Translations under genes and position numbers: made by a program
From: a virus
Reading direction: 5' to 3' (one strand)
IMG/VR virus record: IMGVR_UViG_3300007734_000955
Location: 1 to 26,357 of that record
DNA length: 26,357 nucleotides
The notes under the pieces: generated by a model
Seen by the model: the letters and a program-made list of their open reading frames with translations, nothing else
What the model was told of the DNA's origin: nothing
Databases searched by the model: none
In this document: positions 6,473 through 13,525 of the stretch, piece after piece
Numbering within the stretch: position 1 is the stretch's first letter
How the letters are laid out: the number at the start of each line of letters is the position of its first letter

Positions 6473-6709
6473 ATGGAAATTGAACATAATATTTTAATTG
6501 CAACAAGATTTGCCCCTGGTGATAACTGGATTTTGATAGATGATAAGATTATACATAAGTCTTTAACAGAAGCATTAGAAGCATACTATCAAAAAACTCA
6601 AACAGCTTATGACTTTAAACTGTCGCCTTTAAAAGGAGAAATATACATCATCACAAATGAAATTGTAGCTCCTGAACCGCCTAAAAAATTTAACATTTAC
6701 GGAGACTAG
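6473..6709 (+). CDS. Small unknown protein
   Basis: A 78-residue protein opening a new unit after the terminator. It reads as one compact alpha/beta fold (NILIATRFAPGDNWILIDDK, then a helix, then GEIYIITNEI), ending in a Pro-rich tail (APEPPKKF). No catalytic motif or family is recognised. Leader is AAACTTAAAAATG, A-rich without Shine-Dalgarno. Confidence 0.7.
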   Translation: MEIEHNILIATRFAPGDNWILIDDKIIHKSLTEALEAYYQKTQTAYDFKLSPLKGEIYIITNEIVAPEPPKKFNIYGD

Positions 6710-6750
6710 TTTGGCTTACAAAATTCTTTAACATATATTTAATTAAAATA

Positions 6751-6759
6751 AAAGTTATG
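6751..6759 (+). promoter_or_regulatory. AAAGTTATG start-region motif
   Basis: The longer AATAAAAGTTATG form is present before the 100-residue gene at 6757, and CATATATTTA at 6732-6741 could be a promoter core just upstream. Confidence 0.55.
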
Positions 6760-7059
6760 AAAATTGTACTAAAAGAAAACGTCCAAAAAGAAATAGAACG
6801 TCTCAATTTATTGTATGGAGAAGAAAACTCTTTAGAGTATGATAATTGGAATAAAATGTCTGAATTAGAAGTGTTAATCACAGACGCAGGAATGTATGCT
6901 GATGGAGCATATGAACAAAATGAATTTGATGATTTAAATGAATGGTGTAAAAGTGTAGGTCCTATGGAATATAACCAAACATATTTAAACACTCATCCTA
7001 ATGCTGTAAGAAGTAAAATAAACAAAATGTTGCGTAAAAACATAATTGAAATACTATGA
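6757..7059 (+). CDS. Small acidic unknown protein
   Basis: A 100-residue protein, acidic in the middle (ADGAYEQNEFDDLNEW) with a basic C-terminal helix (RSKINKMLRKNI). Largely helical by composition. I recognise no family. It carries the same start motif as the replication genes, so it was probably co-regulated with them and may act early. It overlaps the next gene by ATGA. Confidence 0.75.
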   Translation: MKIVLKENVQKEIERLNLLYGEENSLEYDNWNKMSELEVLITDAGMYADGAYEQNEFDDLNEWCKSVGPMEYNQTYLNTHPNAVRSKINKMLRKNIIEIL

Positions 7060-7292
7060 TAAAAATAATTAAATGGTTGTCTCACAAGATGGGATTTAAA
7101 ATAGCAATGATCAAAATTGGAGGCAAAATACCAGGCATCACAATTGATGGTGACAAGGAATTGCTTAGATATGTTGACATCACAGGATATACTTCTAAAA
7201 AAGATCCACTTAAAAGAAATTATCCAAAGTTTGTAGAACCTGAACCAATTAAACCATTAACAGTTGAACAATTAAAAGAGTTAGGATTATGA
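7056..7292 (+). CDS. Small basic unknown protein
   Basis: A 78-residue basic protein that starts inside the previous stop codon (ATGA), so translation is probably coupled. The first part is strand-rich (GFKIAMIKIGGKIPGITIDG) and the end is a Pro-rich linker into a short helix (PIKPLTVEQLKELGL). No family is recognised. Confidence 0.7.
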   Translation: MIKIIKWLSHKMGFKIAMIKIGGKIPGITIDGDKELLRYVDITGYTSKKDPLKRNYPKFVEPEPIKPLTVEQLKELGL

Positions 7293-7314
7293 AAGTAATA
7301 CCAAAAATAAAAAT

Positions 7315-7584
7315 ATGAAAAATCCAGCTAACGAATTAGAAGAATTATTTGCGAAAATGTCGGCTCAACAAGTGTATGATAAGTATATTAGGCCATTAAA
7401 AAATAATCCAGATTATGAATTACCAGAAAAAAGAGCTATGTTATTTTATGCTAAAAAACATCCTGAAGGATATGATATAAGTAACATAGTAATTACTTCA
7501 CTTGATGAAGATTATTGTATACCATTAATTGAATCTGTAATGAATTCTGAGGATTTTGCAGGATGGCCATTCGGAAATAAATAA
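7315..7584 (+). CDS. Small unknown protein
   Basis: An 89-residue helical protein. Its Asn and Asp codons are mostly AAT and GAT, unlike the replication genes, which suggests a later arrival. It ends EDFAGWPFGNK. No motif or family is recognised. Leader is AAAAATAAAAATATG. Confidence 0.7.
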   Translation: MKNPANELEELFAKMSAQQVYDKYIRPLKNNPDYELPEKRAMLFYAKKHPEGYDISNIVITSLDEDYCIPLIESVMNSEDFAGWPFGNK

Positions 7585-7605
7585 AAAGTTATAAAAAAAT
7601 AAATC

Positions 7606-8151
7606 ATGAAATCAAATTTAACAGAAAAATTATTGTCAATATGTGGAAACTCAAGGGAGGGTTTTAGCATTAACAATTCAACAGAAGAACAACGTGTTCA
7701 AGTAGAAGTAGAACTTATCAAACACTTTGAATTTGATAAAATTGTATGGATGGACTTACCTACAGGACTAACAGAAGATAAACAAACAGCAATATCTGCA
7801 AAGTCTTTAAAAATATCAGACTCAGACAATCCAACTTACAAACATAAAGTAGGATATGTTTACACAATATCATTTACTCCAAAAATGTATGATCCAGGAG
7901 AAATGTACAAACCAGTAAAAGATGGTTGTGTGTTTGGTCCTATTATATACAATCCAGAAACATTTGAGCCAAAACAAAGTATTACTATATCTTGGTCACC
8001 TGAGTTTCCTCAAGACATTGATGCTCCAGTAAGAACATTAGAAGACGATAAACAAATGGTTCGTGATATGTTAGAAAAGGTACTAGACAATCCTGAAGAG
8101 TATAGACCAAAAGGATACATAGGATGTCTTTTAAGATTCACAGCAATATAA
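7606..8151 (+). CDS. Unknown protein, 181 residues
   Basis: An unrecognised protein with a mixed alpha/beta pattern. A central strand-rich region (KVGYVYTISFTPKMYDPGEM, then SITISWSPEF) is followed by an acidic helix (EDDKQMVRDMLEKVLDNPEE). An AAAAAGTTATAA sequence about 20 bases before the start looks like a displaced version of the AAAGTTATG motif, but the start codon is the later ATG after AAATAAATC. No catalytic residues can be named. Confidence 0.75.
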   Translation: MKSNLTEKLLSICGNSREGFSINNSTEEQRVQVEVELIKHFEFDKIVWMDLPTGLTEDKQTAISAKSLKISDSDNPTYKHKVGYVYTISFTPKMYDPGEMYKPVKDGCVFGPIIYNPETFEPKQSITISWSPEFPQDIDAPVRTLEDDKQMVRDMLEKVLDNPEEYRPKGYIGCLLRFTAI

Positions 8152-8156
8152 AAATA

Positions 8157-8165
8157 AAAGTTATG
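8157..8165 (+). promoter_or_regulatory. AAAGTTATG start-region motif
   Basis: The AATAAAAGTTATG form sets the start of the next gene at 8163, excluding an in-frame upstream ATG at 8124 that lies within the previous gene. Confidence 0.6.
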
Positions 8166-8381
8166 ACTCAAAATGCCTATATTGAAGTAATGCAAGACCG
8201 TTTAGACTGGTGTGTTGAAAAAGAACGTTATGAAATGGCTGCTAAATTAAGAGATTTAATTATATATGAAAGCACAGATGATAAGAAATTTAAACACCAA
8301 TATTATCTTAATTTGCTTAAAAAATATGCTCCTGAATGTCCTGAGTTTTATGAGACAATGAAGAAGAAATACAATTTTTAA
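8163..8381 (+). CDS. Small protein with a UVR-like helical motif
   Basis: The product has 72 residues. The stretch LDWCVEKERYEMAAKLRDLI (residues 14-33) matches the pattern of the UVR motif, a helical hairpin used by UvrB, UvrC and the Clp adaptor McsA for protein contacts. The rest has no recognisable domain. A small adaptor in the replication cluster would be a sensible role, though it is inference. It ends 9 bases before the clamp-loader gene and shares its start motif. Confidence 0.75.
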   Translation: MTQNAYIEVMQDRLDWCVEKERYEMAAKLRDLIIYESTDDKKFKHQYYLNLLKKYAPECPEFYETMKKKYNF

Positions 8382-8384
8382 ATA

Positions 8385-8393
8385 AAAGTTATG
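8385..8393 (+). promoter_or_regulatory. AAAGTTATG start-region motif, clamp-loader ATPase
   Basis: AATAAAAGTTATG begins in the previous stop codon and ends with the ATG at 8391. In T4 the equivalent gene 44 is a classic target of RegA at its start region. Confidence 0.6.
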
Positions 8394-9320
8394 TCAAAAA
8401 GGTTACACACAATATTAAATGAAAAGTATCGTCCAGACACTTTAGAAGGATACATTTGTAAAGATGAAGTGAAAGCTAAATTTCAAGAATTCATTGACAA
8501 ACAAGACATTCCACACCTCCTATTTGCAGGAAAACCAGGCGCAGGAAAAACAACACTTGCAAAAATATTAGTCAACAACATTGACTGTGACTTTCTTTAC
8601 ATAAATGCTACAGATGAGAGAAGCATAGACATTATGAGAGACAAAGTAGGAGCATTTGCTGCTGCTGGTAGCTTTGCACCACTCAAAATAGTGATATTGG
8701 ATGAAGCAACTCACATTTTACAAGCAGGACAAGTCATTTTGTTAAACATGATGGAAACATATTCTTTAACTACTCGTTTTATTTTAACAGGAAACTATGC
8801 AGAACGACTTATAGAACCTTTAAGAAGCAGATGTCAAGAATTTGACTTGTCTCCCCCAAGTAAAAAAGTAGTGGCACAACATGTTAGCATTATCTTAGAC
8901 AAAGAAGACATTGAATATGAAATTCCTGATTTAGTCACTATTGTAAACAAGTTTTATCCTGACTTTAGAAAAATCATCAACAACTGTCAAAAGTACACTA
9001 TTGATGGAACTTTAACATTAGACAACTCAATAAATGAATCTAATGACTATCAAGTAAAAATACTAGAAGAATTAAAAAAACCATCTACTAAGTCGTTTAA
9101 TGTTATAAGGCAAATTGTTGCAAATTCGGAAGTAGATGACTTTGAAAGTTTATATAAATTTTTATACAATAAATTAAATGAATATGCTAAAGAAAATGAA
9201 GGTACAATTATATGTACTTTGGAGGAACATATGTATCACGCTCATTTTGTTTTGGACAAAGAGATAAATATTATGAGCACTATTTCTCGTGTATTGGAAA
9301 TCATTTCTACTAAAAAATAA
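8391..9320 (+). CDS. 44: Clamp loader large subunit, AAA+ ATPase (T4 gp44-like)
   Basis: A 309-residue AAA+ ATPase (T4 gp44 is 319) that loads the sliding clamp. Motifs seen: the N-terminal EKYRPDTLEGY typical of clamp loaders, Walker A GKPGAGKTT at 47-55, Walker B KIVILDEATH at 99-108, sensor 1 TGN at 133-135, and the SRC arginine-finger motif at 146-148. Its usual partner is gp62, probably the gene at 11005; in T4 these two genes are adjacent, here they are separated by a homing endonuclease and small genes. Asn codon usage switches abruptly near 9026, from mostly AAC to all AAT up to the stop, the end next to the homing endonuclease. Confidence 0.93.
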   Translation: MSKRLHTILNEKYRPDTLEGYICKDEVKAKFQEFIDKQDIPHLLFAGKPGAGKTTLAKILVNNIDCDFLYINATDERSIDIMRDKVGAFAAAGSFAPLKIVILDEATHILQAGQVILLNMMETYSLTTRFILTGNYAERLIEPLRSRCQEFDLSPPSKKVVAQHVSIILDKEDIEYEIPDLVTIVNKFYPDFRKIINNCQKYTIDGTLTLDNSINESNDYQVKILEELKKPSTKSFNVIRQIVANSEVDDFESLYKFLYNKLNEYAKENEGTIICTLEEHMYHAHFVLDKEINIMSTISRVLEIISTKK

Positions 9321-9351
9321 TTGAACGTTTGTTTCCTTATCCATTTTGACA

Positions 9352-9367
9352 ATATTTATAATAAAAC
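9352..9367 (+). promoter_or_regulatory. ATATTTATAATAAAAC element before HNH endonuclease
   Basis: Identical in all 16 bases to 12630-12645 before the GIY-YIG gene. The ATG follows immediately, so if this is a promoter the mRNA would be leaderless or nearly so. Confidence 0.45.
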
Positions 9368-10075
9368 ATGGATTATCAAAGAATATACAGTCAAATAATA
9401 GAACGTGCTAAAATTCGTCAAATACAAGGTTATAAAGAAAAACACCATGCCATACCTAAATGTTTAGGTGGATCAAACAATAAAGAAAATATAGTAGAAC
9501 TAACAGCAAGAGAACATTTTTTATGTCATCGTTTATTGGTTGAAATTTATCCTAAAAATGAAAAACTAAAATATTCTTTATGGTTAATGGCTACAGGAAA
9601 ACGAAGATGGAAAACAGCAGAATCTTATTGTATTAGTAGTAGAACATATGAATCTGTAAAATTAGAATTTTCTAAATTAATGAAAACCAAAAAAACAAAT
9701 TTAGGTAAAACATTTTCAAAAGAAACTAAATTAAAACAAAGCTTATCTCATTTAGGAAAAAAAGATAGTGAAGAAACTAAAAAGAAAAAAAGCCAAATTA
9801 AATTAGGACATGTAAAAGATAATGAATGGAAGAAAAATCTTTCTGAATCAGCATCAAAATCTTTCGGACGACCTATTTTACAAAAAGATCTTAAAGGTAA
9901 TGTAATTAAGGAATGGGAAACAGGTAAAAAAGCATCAACTGAGTTAGGATTAAGTTACATGGCTATCAATGCATGTTGTGTTCAAAATGAAAAACACTTA
10001 CCAAGAAAAAGAGATAAATTAAAAATTGGAAAATACGTTTCCCTTAATTATATTTGGGAATATAAAAAAATATGA
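9368..10075 (+). CDS. Free-standing HNH homing endonuclease
   Basis: The product has 235 residues. The HNH/His-Me core runs about 22-62: HH at 26-27, Asn at 41, His at 50 and 54, within HHAIPKCLGG and LTAREHFLCH. Basic Ser/Lys repeats of NUMOD3 type (for example TFSKETKLKQSLSHLGKK) follow, then a NUMOD1/helix-turn-helix-like C-terminal DNA-binding module (RPILQKDLKGNVIKEWE and a helix pair). It is selfish: it cuts alleles lacking it and spreads by repair. It sits between the clamp-loader ATPase and the next gene, which starts within its stop codon (ATGA). Asn codons are nearly all AAT (I count one AAC). Confidence 0.9.
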   Translation: MDYQRIYSQIIERAKIRQIQGYKEKHHAIPKCLGGSNNKENIVELTAREHFLCHRLLVEIYPKNEKLKYSLWLMATGKRRWKTAESYCISSRTYESVKLEFSKLMKTKKTNLGKTFSKETKLKQSLSHLGKKDSEETKKKKSQIKLGHVKDNEWKKNLSESASKSFGRPILQKDLKGNVIKEWETGKKASTELGLSYMAINACCVQNEKHLPRKRDKLKIGKYVSLNYIWEYKKI

Positions 10076-10530
10076 AAAATAATAAACATCAAATGCTGTA
10101 CGCAGCAAATAAATTAAGAGATATTTTATTATCAATTGAAAATATTCTTGAGGGATATGAAGGTATAGAAGGTAATAAAAACTATGTAAAGTATTGTCAA
10201 AGCAAAGTAAAGCAAGCTAATGAAGATGATGCTACATTGAAGCAAATTTATGATGATACATATAATGTAGATATGGCAAAACGAAAAGCTATAAATGTTG
10301 CACCACTTTATAAAATAGTAGAGAAGTATTTTAAAATATTGGATGACATTGATACAGCTAGTGATATGTTTAAACCAAAATGGTGTAAAATTACTAAAGT
10401 TGTATCTTATCTTGAACAACTTCGTTGGATTTATTGTATTGTTGAAAATGAAAGAAATGAAAATGGTGACATGATAATAAATGGAGAGTGTTTTAAAAAA
10501 GAGGAACGTATATTTTTATCATTAACATAA
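10072..10530 (+). CDS. Unknown helical protein
   Basis: A 152-residue protein overlapping the homing endonuclease stop by four bases. It appears wholly helical (for example LRDILLSIENILEGYEG and LYKIVEKYFKILDDID) and has three Cys without a metal-binding spacing. No family is recognised. It may have travelled with the endonuclease, since the two are coupled and both are AAT-rich, or it may be an ordinary phage gene downstream of the insertion site. Confidence 0.7.
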   Translation: MKNNKHQMLYAANKLRDILLSIENILEGYEGIEGNKNYVKYCQSKVKQANEDDATLKQIYDDTYNVDMAKRKAINVAPLYKIVEKYFKILDDIDTASDMFKPKWCKITKVVSYLEQLRWIYCIVENERNENGDMIINGECFKKEERIFLSLT

Positions 10531-10536
10531 TAAACT

Positions 10537-10777
10537 AACAATCAAATAAACAAAAAAAAAATGAGCCAAGAACAATTAAAAATGAAAATGGAAACATTAG
10601 AAGAATTAGAACAACGTTTAGCTGAAGTTAATAAAAAGAAAAACATTGCTGTACGAGCAATGGAGTACGAAAACGCTGCTAGACTCAGAGAAGAAGAAAG
10701 AACACTATTAAAATTAATCGAAGAAAAACAATCAAATAAACAAATATGAGCAACGAACAATTAAAAATGAAAATGGA
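10537..10777 (+). repeat. Direct repeat spanning two leaders and gene starts
   Basis: The segment AACAATCAAATAAACAAA-...-ATGAGC plus the following codons for QLKMKM occurs at 10537-10592 and again at 10727-10777. Differences are a longer A-run in the first copy and a few bases in codons 3-4. The repeats precede and open two otherwise unrelated genes, 10561-10749 and 10746-11003. Confidence 0.8.
10561..10749 (+). CDS. Small coiled-coil protein with UVR-like motif
   Basis: A 62-residue, highly charged helical protein, predicted coiled coil over most of its length. AMEYENAARLREEE (33-46) matches the UVR pattern, as in the gene at 8163. Its first 10 residues (MSQEQLKMKM) are nearly the same as those of the next protein (MSNEQLKMKM), a result of the local DNA repeat. 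The function is unknown; a protein-protein adaptor is possible. It overlaps the next gene by ATGA. Confidence 0.7.
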   Translation: MSQEQLKMKMETLEELEQRLAEVNKKKNIAVRAMEYENAARLREEERTLLKLIEEKQSNKQI

Positions 10778-11003
10778 CATCACTCAGTCCACTCCCATTC
10801 TTTCAGAAGATGGAAAACCAATACTACTAGCTGAAGGAGCGGTTTTAAGAAAAATGAGTAAATTTCTAGCAGGAACAGCTGAGGATGCTTTAATTCCAAT
10901 TCCTGTTATGTATAATGTTAGCACTAACAAGATTCTTTTAGACATGATTCCTAAAGAAATTAGAGATGATTATAAAGACATTGGTTTTACTTTAGGAAAA
11001 TAA
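10746..11003 (+). CDS. Small unknown protein
   Basis: An 85-residue protein. After the repeated N-terminus it has a strand-helix pattern (PILSEDGKPILLAEGAVLRK, then IPIPVMYNVSTNKILLDMIP). The spacing EDGKPIL...GAVLRK...KILLDMIP looks conserved-family-like, but I cannot name the family. It precedes the likely clamp-loader small subunit by one base. Confidence 0.7.
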   Translation: MSNEQLKMKMDITQSTPILSEDGKPILLAEGAVLRKMSKFLAGTAEDALIPIPVMYNVSTNKILLDMIPKEIRDDYKDIGFTLGK

Positions 11004-11004
11004 T

Positions 11005-11451
11005 ATGACAAAAACATCTAGTAAAGTAAAGACATTTACCATCTTTGATTTTCTTAAAGCAATCATTGACACAAAACCAAATTGGGACACATTTGGACCT
11101 GAACAAAGAAAAGTGTTTAACATATACATGATTCATAAATTTTTAAGCATGAATCCAAAGTATGTTGACATTGCCAACTACATTCAAAAGTTAAACATTC
11201 AAGATCCTAAAAAATTGTATGAAGTGTACTGTTTTATGATTCCACAAAGTAAAAACACTTACTCTCCTTACATTAAGTCAACTGTTAAAAAAACCTTGCC
11301 ACCTGAAGTGCTTCAGCATGTTTCTGAATATTTTAAATGTTCAACAGTTGAAGCAGAAGAATACATTCAAATTACAGATGATAAATGGCTGGAAAATGTT
11401 TTGCTAAGTAAGGGAGTTGACGAAAAACAAGTTAAAAAATTAATCAAATGA
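11005..11451 (+). CDS. 62: Probable clamp loader small subunit (T4 gp62-like)
   Basis: A 148-residue helical protein. It fits the gp62-like pattern of an N-terminal IFDFLKAI helix, a region about keeping phage working as NIYMIHKFLSMNPKYVDIAN, a central YCFMIPQSKNTYSPYIK resembling the conserved PK(x)R-type segment, and a C-terminal YFKCSTVEAEEYIQI helix pair. T4 gp62 is 187 residues and cyanophage versions are shorter. It would complete the loader with the ATPase at 8391. No catalytic residues exist in this family, so the call rests on pattern and position. It overlaps the next gene by ATGA. Confidence 0.6.
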   Translation: MTKTSSKVKTFTIFDFLKAIIDTKPNWDTFGPEQRKVFNIYMIHKFLSMNPKYVDIANYIQKLNIQDPKKLYEVYCFMIPQSKNTYSPYIKSTVKKTLPPEVLQHVSEYFKCSTVEAEEYIQITDDKWLENVLLSKGVDEKQVKKLIK

Positions 11452-11663
11452 TAAAATACACAGAATACACTCCCGATTCAATTGTTCAAACAATTGTAGA
11501 AAAATTTGTTGACAGAGCTAAAATGGGAGAAAAAAAATACGGTGTAACATTAGACAGAGTTGACTTATCAATTGAAGACTTTATTGAACATGCCTTGCAA
11601 GAACATATGGACGCCATTTTATATCTTCAAAAAGTAAAAACAATGTTAAAATCTAATGGCTAA
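11448..11663 (+). CDS. MazG-like nucleotide pyrophosphohydrolase-type small protein
   Basis: A 71-residue protein resembling small phage proteins of the MazG/all-alpha NTP-pyrophosphatase group: RAKMGEKKYGVTLDRVDLS followed by an acidic helix, EDFIEHALQEHMDAILYLQK. The E/H/D residues of that helix would be in the place of metal ligands. It is much shorter than full MazG, so it may be only a half-domain that dimerises, or a related non-enzymatic family. Catalysis is not shown. It overlaps the nuclease gene by eight bases. Confidence 0.5.
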   Translation: MIKYTEYTPDSIVQTIVEKFVDRAKMGEKKYGVTLDRVDLSIEDFIEHALQEHMDAILYLQKVKTMLKSNG

Positions 11664-12603
11664 AAACAAAATTCCTTCCATCATAAAGAAAATACAGGCA
11701 TACAAGCCAACAGCTGTAGACTATGCTTTTCAAAAGAGCATATCTTACTCACAACTGTCAATGTTTTTATCTTGCCCTAAAAAGTGGTCTTTACAGTATA
11801 AGGAAGGACATAAAATACCTAGTTTTTCTATCAACATGACTTTTGGCACTGCAGTGCATGAAACACTGCAAAATTACCTGTCTGTGATGTACAATGAAAG
11901 TGGAGTAAAGGCAGATGCTATAAACATAGAAGAATACTTTGAAGAAAGATTTAGAGAAAACTATGCAAAGGGCTATAAGGACAATAAAAATGTTCACTTC
12001 AGCAGTCCAAAAGAAATGAGAGAATTCTATGATGATGGTTTAGCCATTTTAGACTTCATCAAGAAAAAGAGAAGTGAATATTTTAGTTTGAAAGATTGGC
12101 ATTTAGTAGGAATTGAAATGCCCATTGTTATTGCGCCAAATAAAACGCATAACAACGTTTTATTCAATGGATTTATTGACTTAGTCTTATACCATGAACC
12201 TACAAATCAATTCATTATATACGACATAAAAACTAGCACTCGTGGATGGAAAGACAAAGAAAAGAAAGATGAAGTTAAACAATTTCAAATATTGTTGTAC
12301 AAGTCATTTTTTAGTGAACAGTTTGGAGTAGATGAAGAAAACATAGATGTTGAATTTTTTATAGTAAAAAGAAAAATATGGGAAGAAAGTGAATTTCCTC
12401 AAAAACGCATTCAACAGTTCAACCCTGCAAATGGCAAAACAAAAGTTAAAAAAGCCAAAACAGCATTGGGCACTTTTATAGAAGAAACATTTAATCTTGA
12501 TGGTTCATATAAGACTGTAAGTCACCAAGCAACACCGTCAAAATGGGCTTGTGCATATTGTCCTTACCGCCAACTAAAATCATTATGTTCAGAAGGAATA
12601 TAA
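11656..12603 (+). CDS. RecB/Cas4-like PD-(D/E)XK nuclease, probable Fe-S type
   Basis: The product has 315 residues. SYSQLSMFLSCPKKW (about 30-44) is the usual N-terminal signature of RecB-family nucleases; GTAVHE (65-70) supplies the His. FIDLVLYH with Asp175 and YDIKTS with Asp190 and Lys192 form the catalytic core. Four Cys (C40, C299, C302, C311) match the one-plus-three arrangement that holds a 4Fe-4S cluster in Cas4 and AddB. It probably degrades or trims DNA ends in recombination-dependent replication. No CRISPR or Cas genes are nearby. It overlaps the MazG-like gene and is followed by the GIY-YIG endonuclease. Confidence 0.82.
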   Translation: MAKNKIPSIIKKIQAYKPTAVDYAFQKSISYSQLSMFLSCPKKWSLQYKEGHKIPSFSINMTFGTAVHETLQNYLSVMYNESGVKADAINIEEYFEERFRENYAKGYKDNKNVHFSSPKEMREFYDDGLAILDFIKKKRSEYFSLKDWHLVGIEMPIVIAPNKTHNNVLFNGFIDLVLYHEPTNQFIIYDIKTSTRGWKDKEKKDEVKQFQILLYKSFFSEQFGVDEENIDVEFFIVKRKIWEESEFPQKRIQQFNPANGKTKVKKAKTALGTFIEETFNLDGSYKTVSHQATPSKWACAYCPYRQLKSLCSEGI

Positions 12604-12629
12604 TTACATAGATTTTTTATATTTTTGTA

Positions 12630-12645
12630 ATATTTATAATAAAAC
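12630..12645 (+). promoter_or_regulatory. ATATTTATAATAAAAC element before GIY-YIG endonuclease
   Basis: Perfect repeat of 9352-9367. The preceding bases are also alike (ATTTTTGTA here, ATTTTGACA there), so similarity extends to about 25 bases. The start codon is 7 bases downstream. Confidence 0.45.
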
Positions 12646-12651
12646 ATAAAT

Positions 12652-13455
12652 ATGAAAAATCTAGGAATTTATAAAATAACGAGCCCTAGTGGTAAAGTTT
12701 ATATAGGACAATCAACTGAGATAGATAATAGATGGAAATATTATTCAAAAGTAAAATGTAAAGATCAACCTAAACTTTATAATTCACTTAAAAAATACAG
12801 TTGGGAAAAACATATGTCTGAAGTTATAGAAGAATGTTTAGTTGAACAATTAGATGAAAAAGAAATATTTTATAAACAACAATTTATAAATGAATTTGGT
12901 TGGAATAAAGCATTATTTTGTCATTTAATTGATGGAAAAGGAGGATATAAAAGTCAAGAAACTAAAGATAAAATAAGTAAGGCAAATAAAGGAAGAAAAC
13001 ATTCTACAGAATCATGTTTAAAAAAATCAATGTCACTTATGGGAAGAATTGAATCTGAGGAAACTAAAAAATTAAAAAGTAAAAGCAATATGGGTGTAAG
13101 TAGAGGTAAAGGTATTCCTAAATCAAAAGAACATATACTAAAAACTAGTAAAAGTTTACGAAAACCTATCCTCCAATATGATTTACAGGGGAATTTTATT
13201 AAAGAATGGGAAGGGAGAATTGAAGTTAAAAAAATACTAAATTTAGATGTAAATTCATGTATAAACAAAAAGGCCAAAACATCAGGAGGATACATATGGA
13301 GAAAAAAAACAGATCCACTTCCTCCTAGGTTTGATTTAGAAATGTTTTTGACAAAAAAAGATAAAGGAGTTAAAAAACATATGTCTAAACAACATAAAGA
13401 AAACATAGGAAAAGCCTTAAAAGGAAGAAAAATAATATGGAATACCAAACCTTAG
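12652..13455 (+). CDS. Free-standing GIY-YIG homing endonuclease
   Basis: The product has 267 residues. GIYKITSPSGKVYIGQS (5-21) is the GIY-YIG signature, with Arg27 (DNRWKYY) in the place of the catalytic Arg and an acidic EKEIFYKQ segment further on for the Glu. Basic NUMOD3-type repeats (SQETKDKISKANKGRKHS and similar) follow, then the module KPILQYDLQGNFIKEWE and a NUMOD3-like tail near the C-terminus (HKENIGKALKGRK). The KPILQ module nearly copies that of the HNH enzyme at 9368 despite a different catalytic domain. It is inserted just after the RecB-like nuclease gene. No inactivating lesion is visible. Confidence 0.92.
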   Translation: MKNLGIYKITSPSGKVYIGQSTEIDNRWKYYSKVKCKDQPKLYNSLKKYSWEKHMSEVIEECLVEQLDEKEIFYKQQFINEFGWNKALFCHLIDGKGGYKSQETKDKISKANKGRKHSTESCLKKSMSLMGRIESEETKKLKSKSNMGVSRGKGIPKSKEHILKTSKSLRKPILQYDLQGNFIKEWEGRIEVKKILNLDVNSCINKKAKTSGGYIWRKKTDPLPPRFDLEMFLTKKDKGVKKHMSKQHKENIGKALKGRKIIWNTKP

Positions 13456-13525
13456 TAAAGATTTATACAATGAGGCGATTTTAAAGTAGAATACATATAT
13501 TTATATATAACCAATATATACTACT

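Noticed and set aside
8124-8162. Upstream ATG at 8124 for the UVR-like gene
   Set aside because: It lies within the preceding gene, and the ATG at 8163 has the AATAAAAGTTATG leader.
9352-9362. Canonical T4 late promoter TATAAATA
   Set aside because: The motif reads TATTTATA in the direction of transcription; TATAAATA is only on the minus strand, where I find no genes.
11656-12603. CRISPR-associated cas4
   Set aside because: No CRISPR repeats or other cas genes exist in the window; the family is also common in phage replication modules.
12954-13448. Long minus-strand frame opposite the GIY-YIG gene
   Set aside because: It is a low-complexity shadow of an A-rich coding strand with no recognisable protein pattern; all supported genes run the other way.
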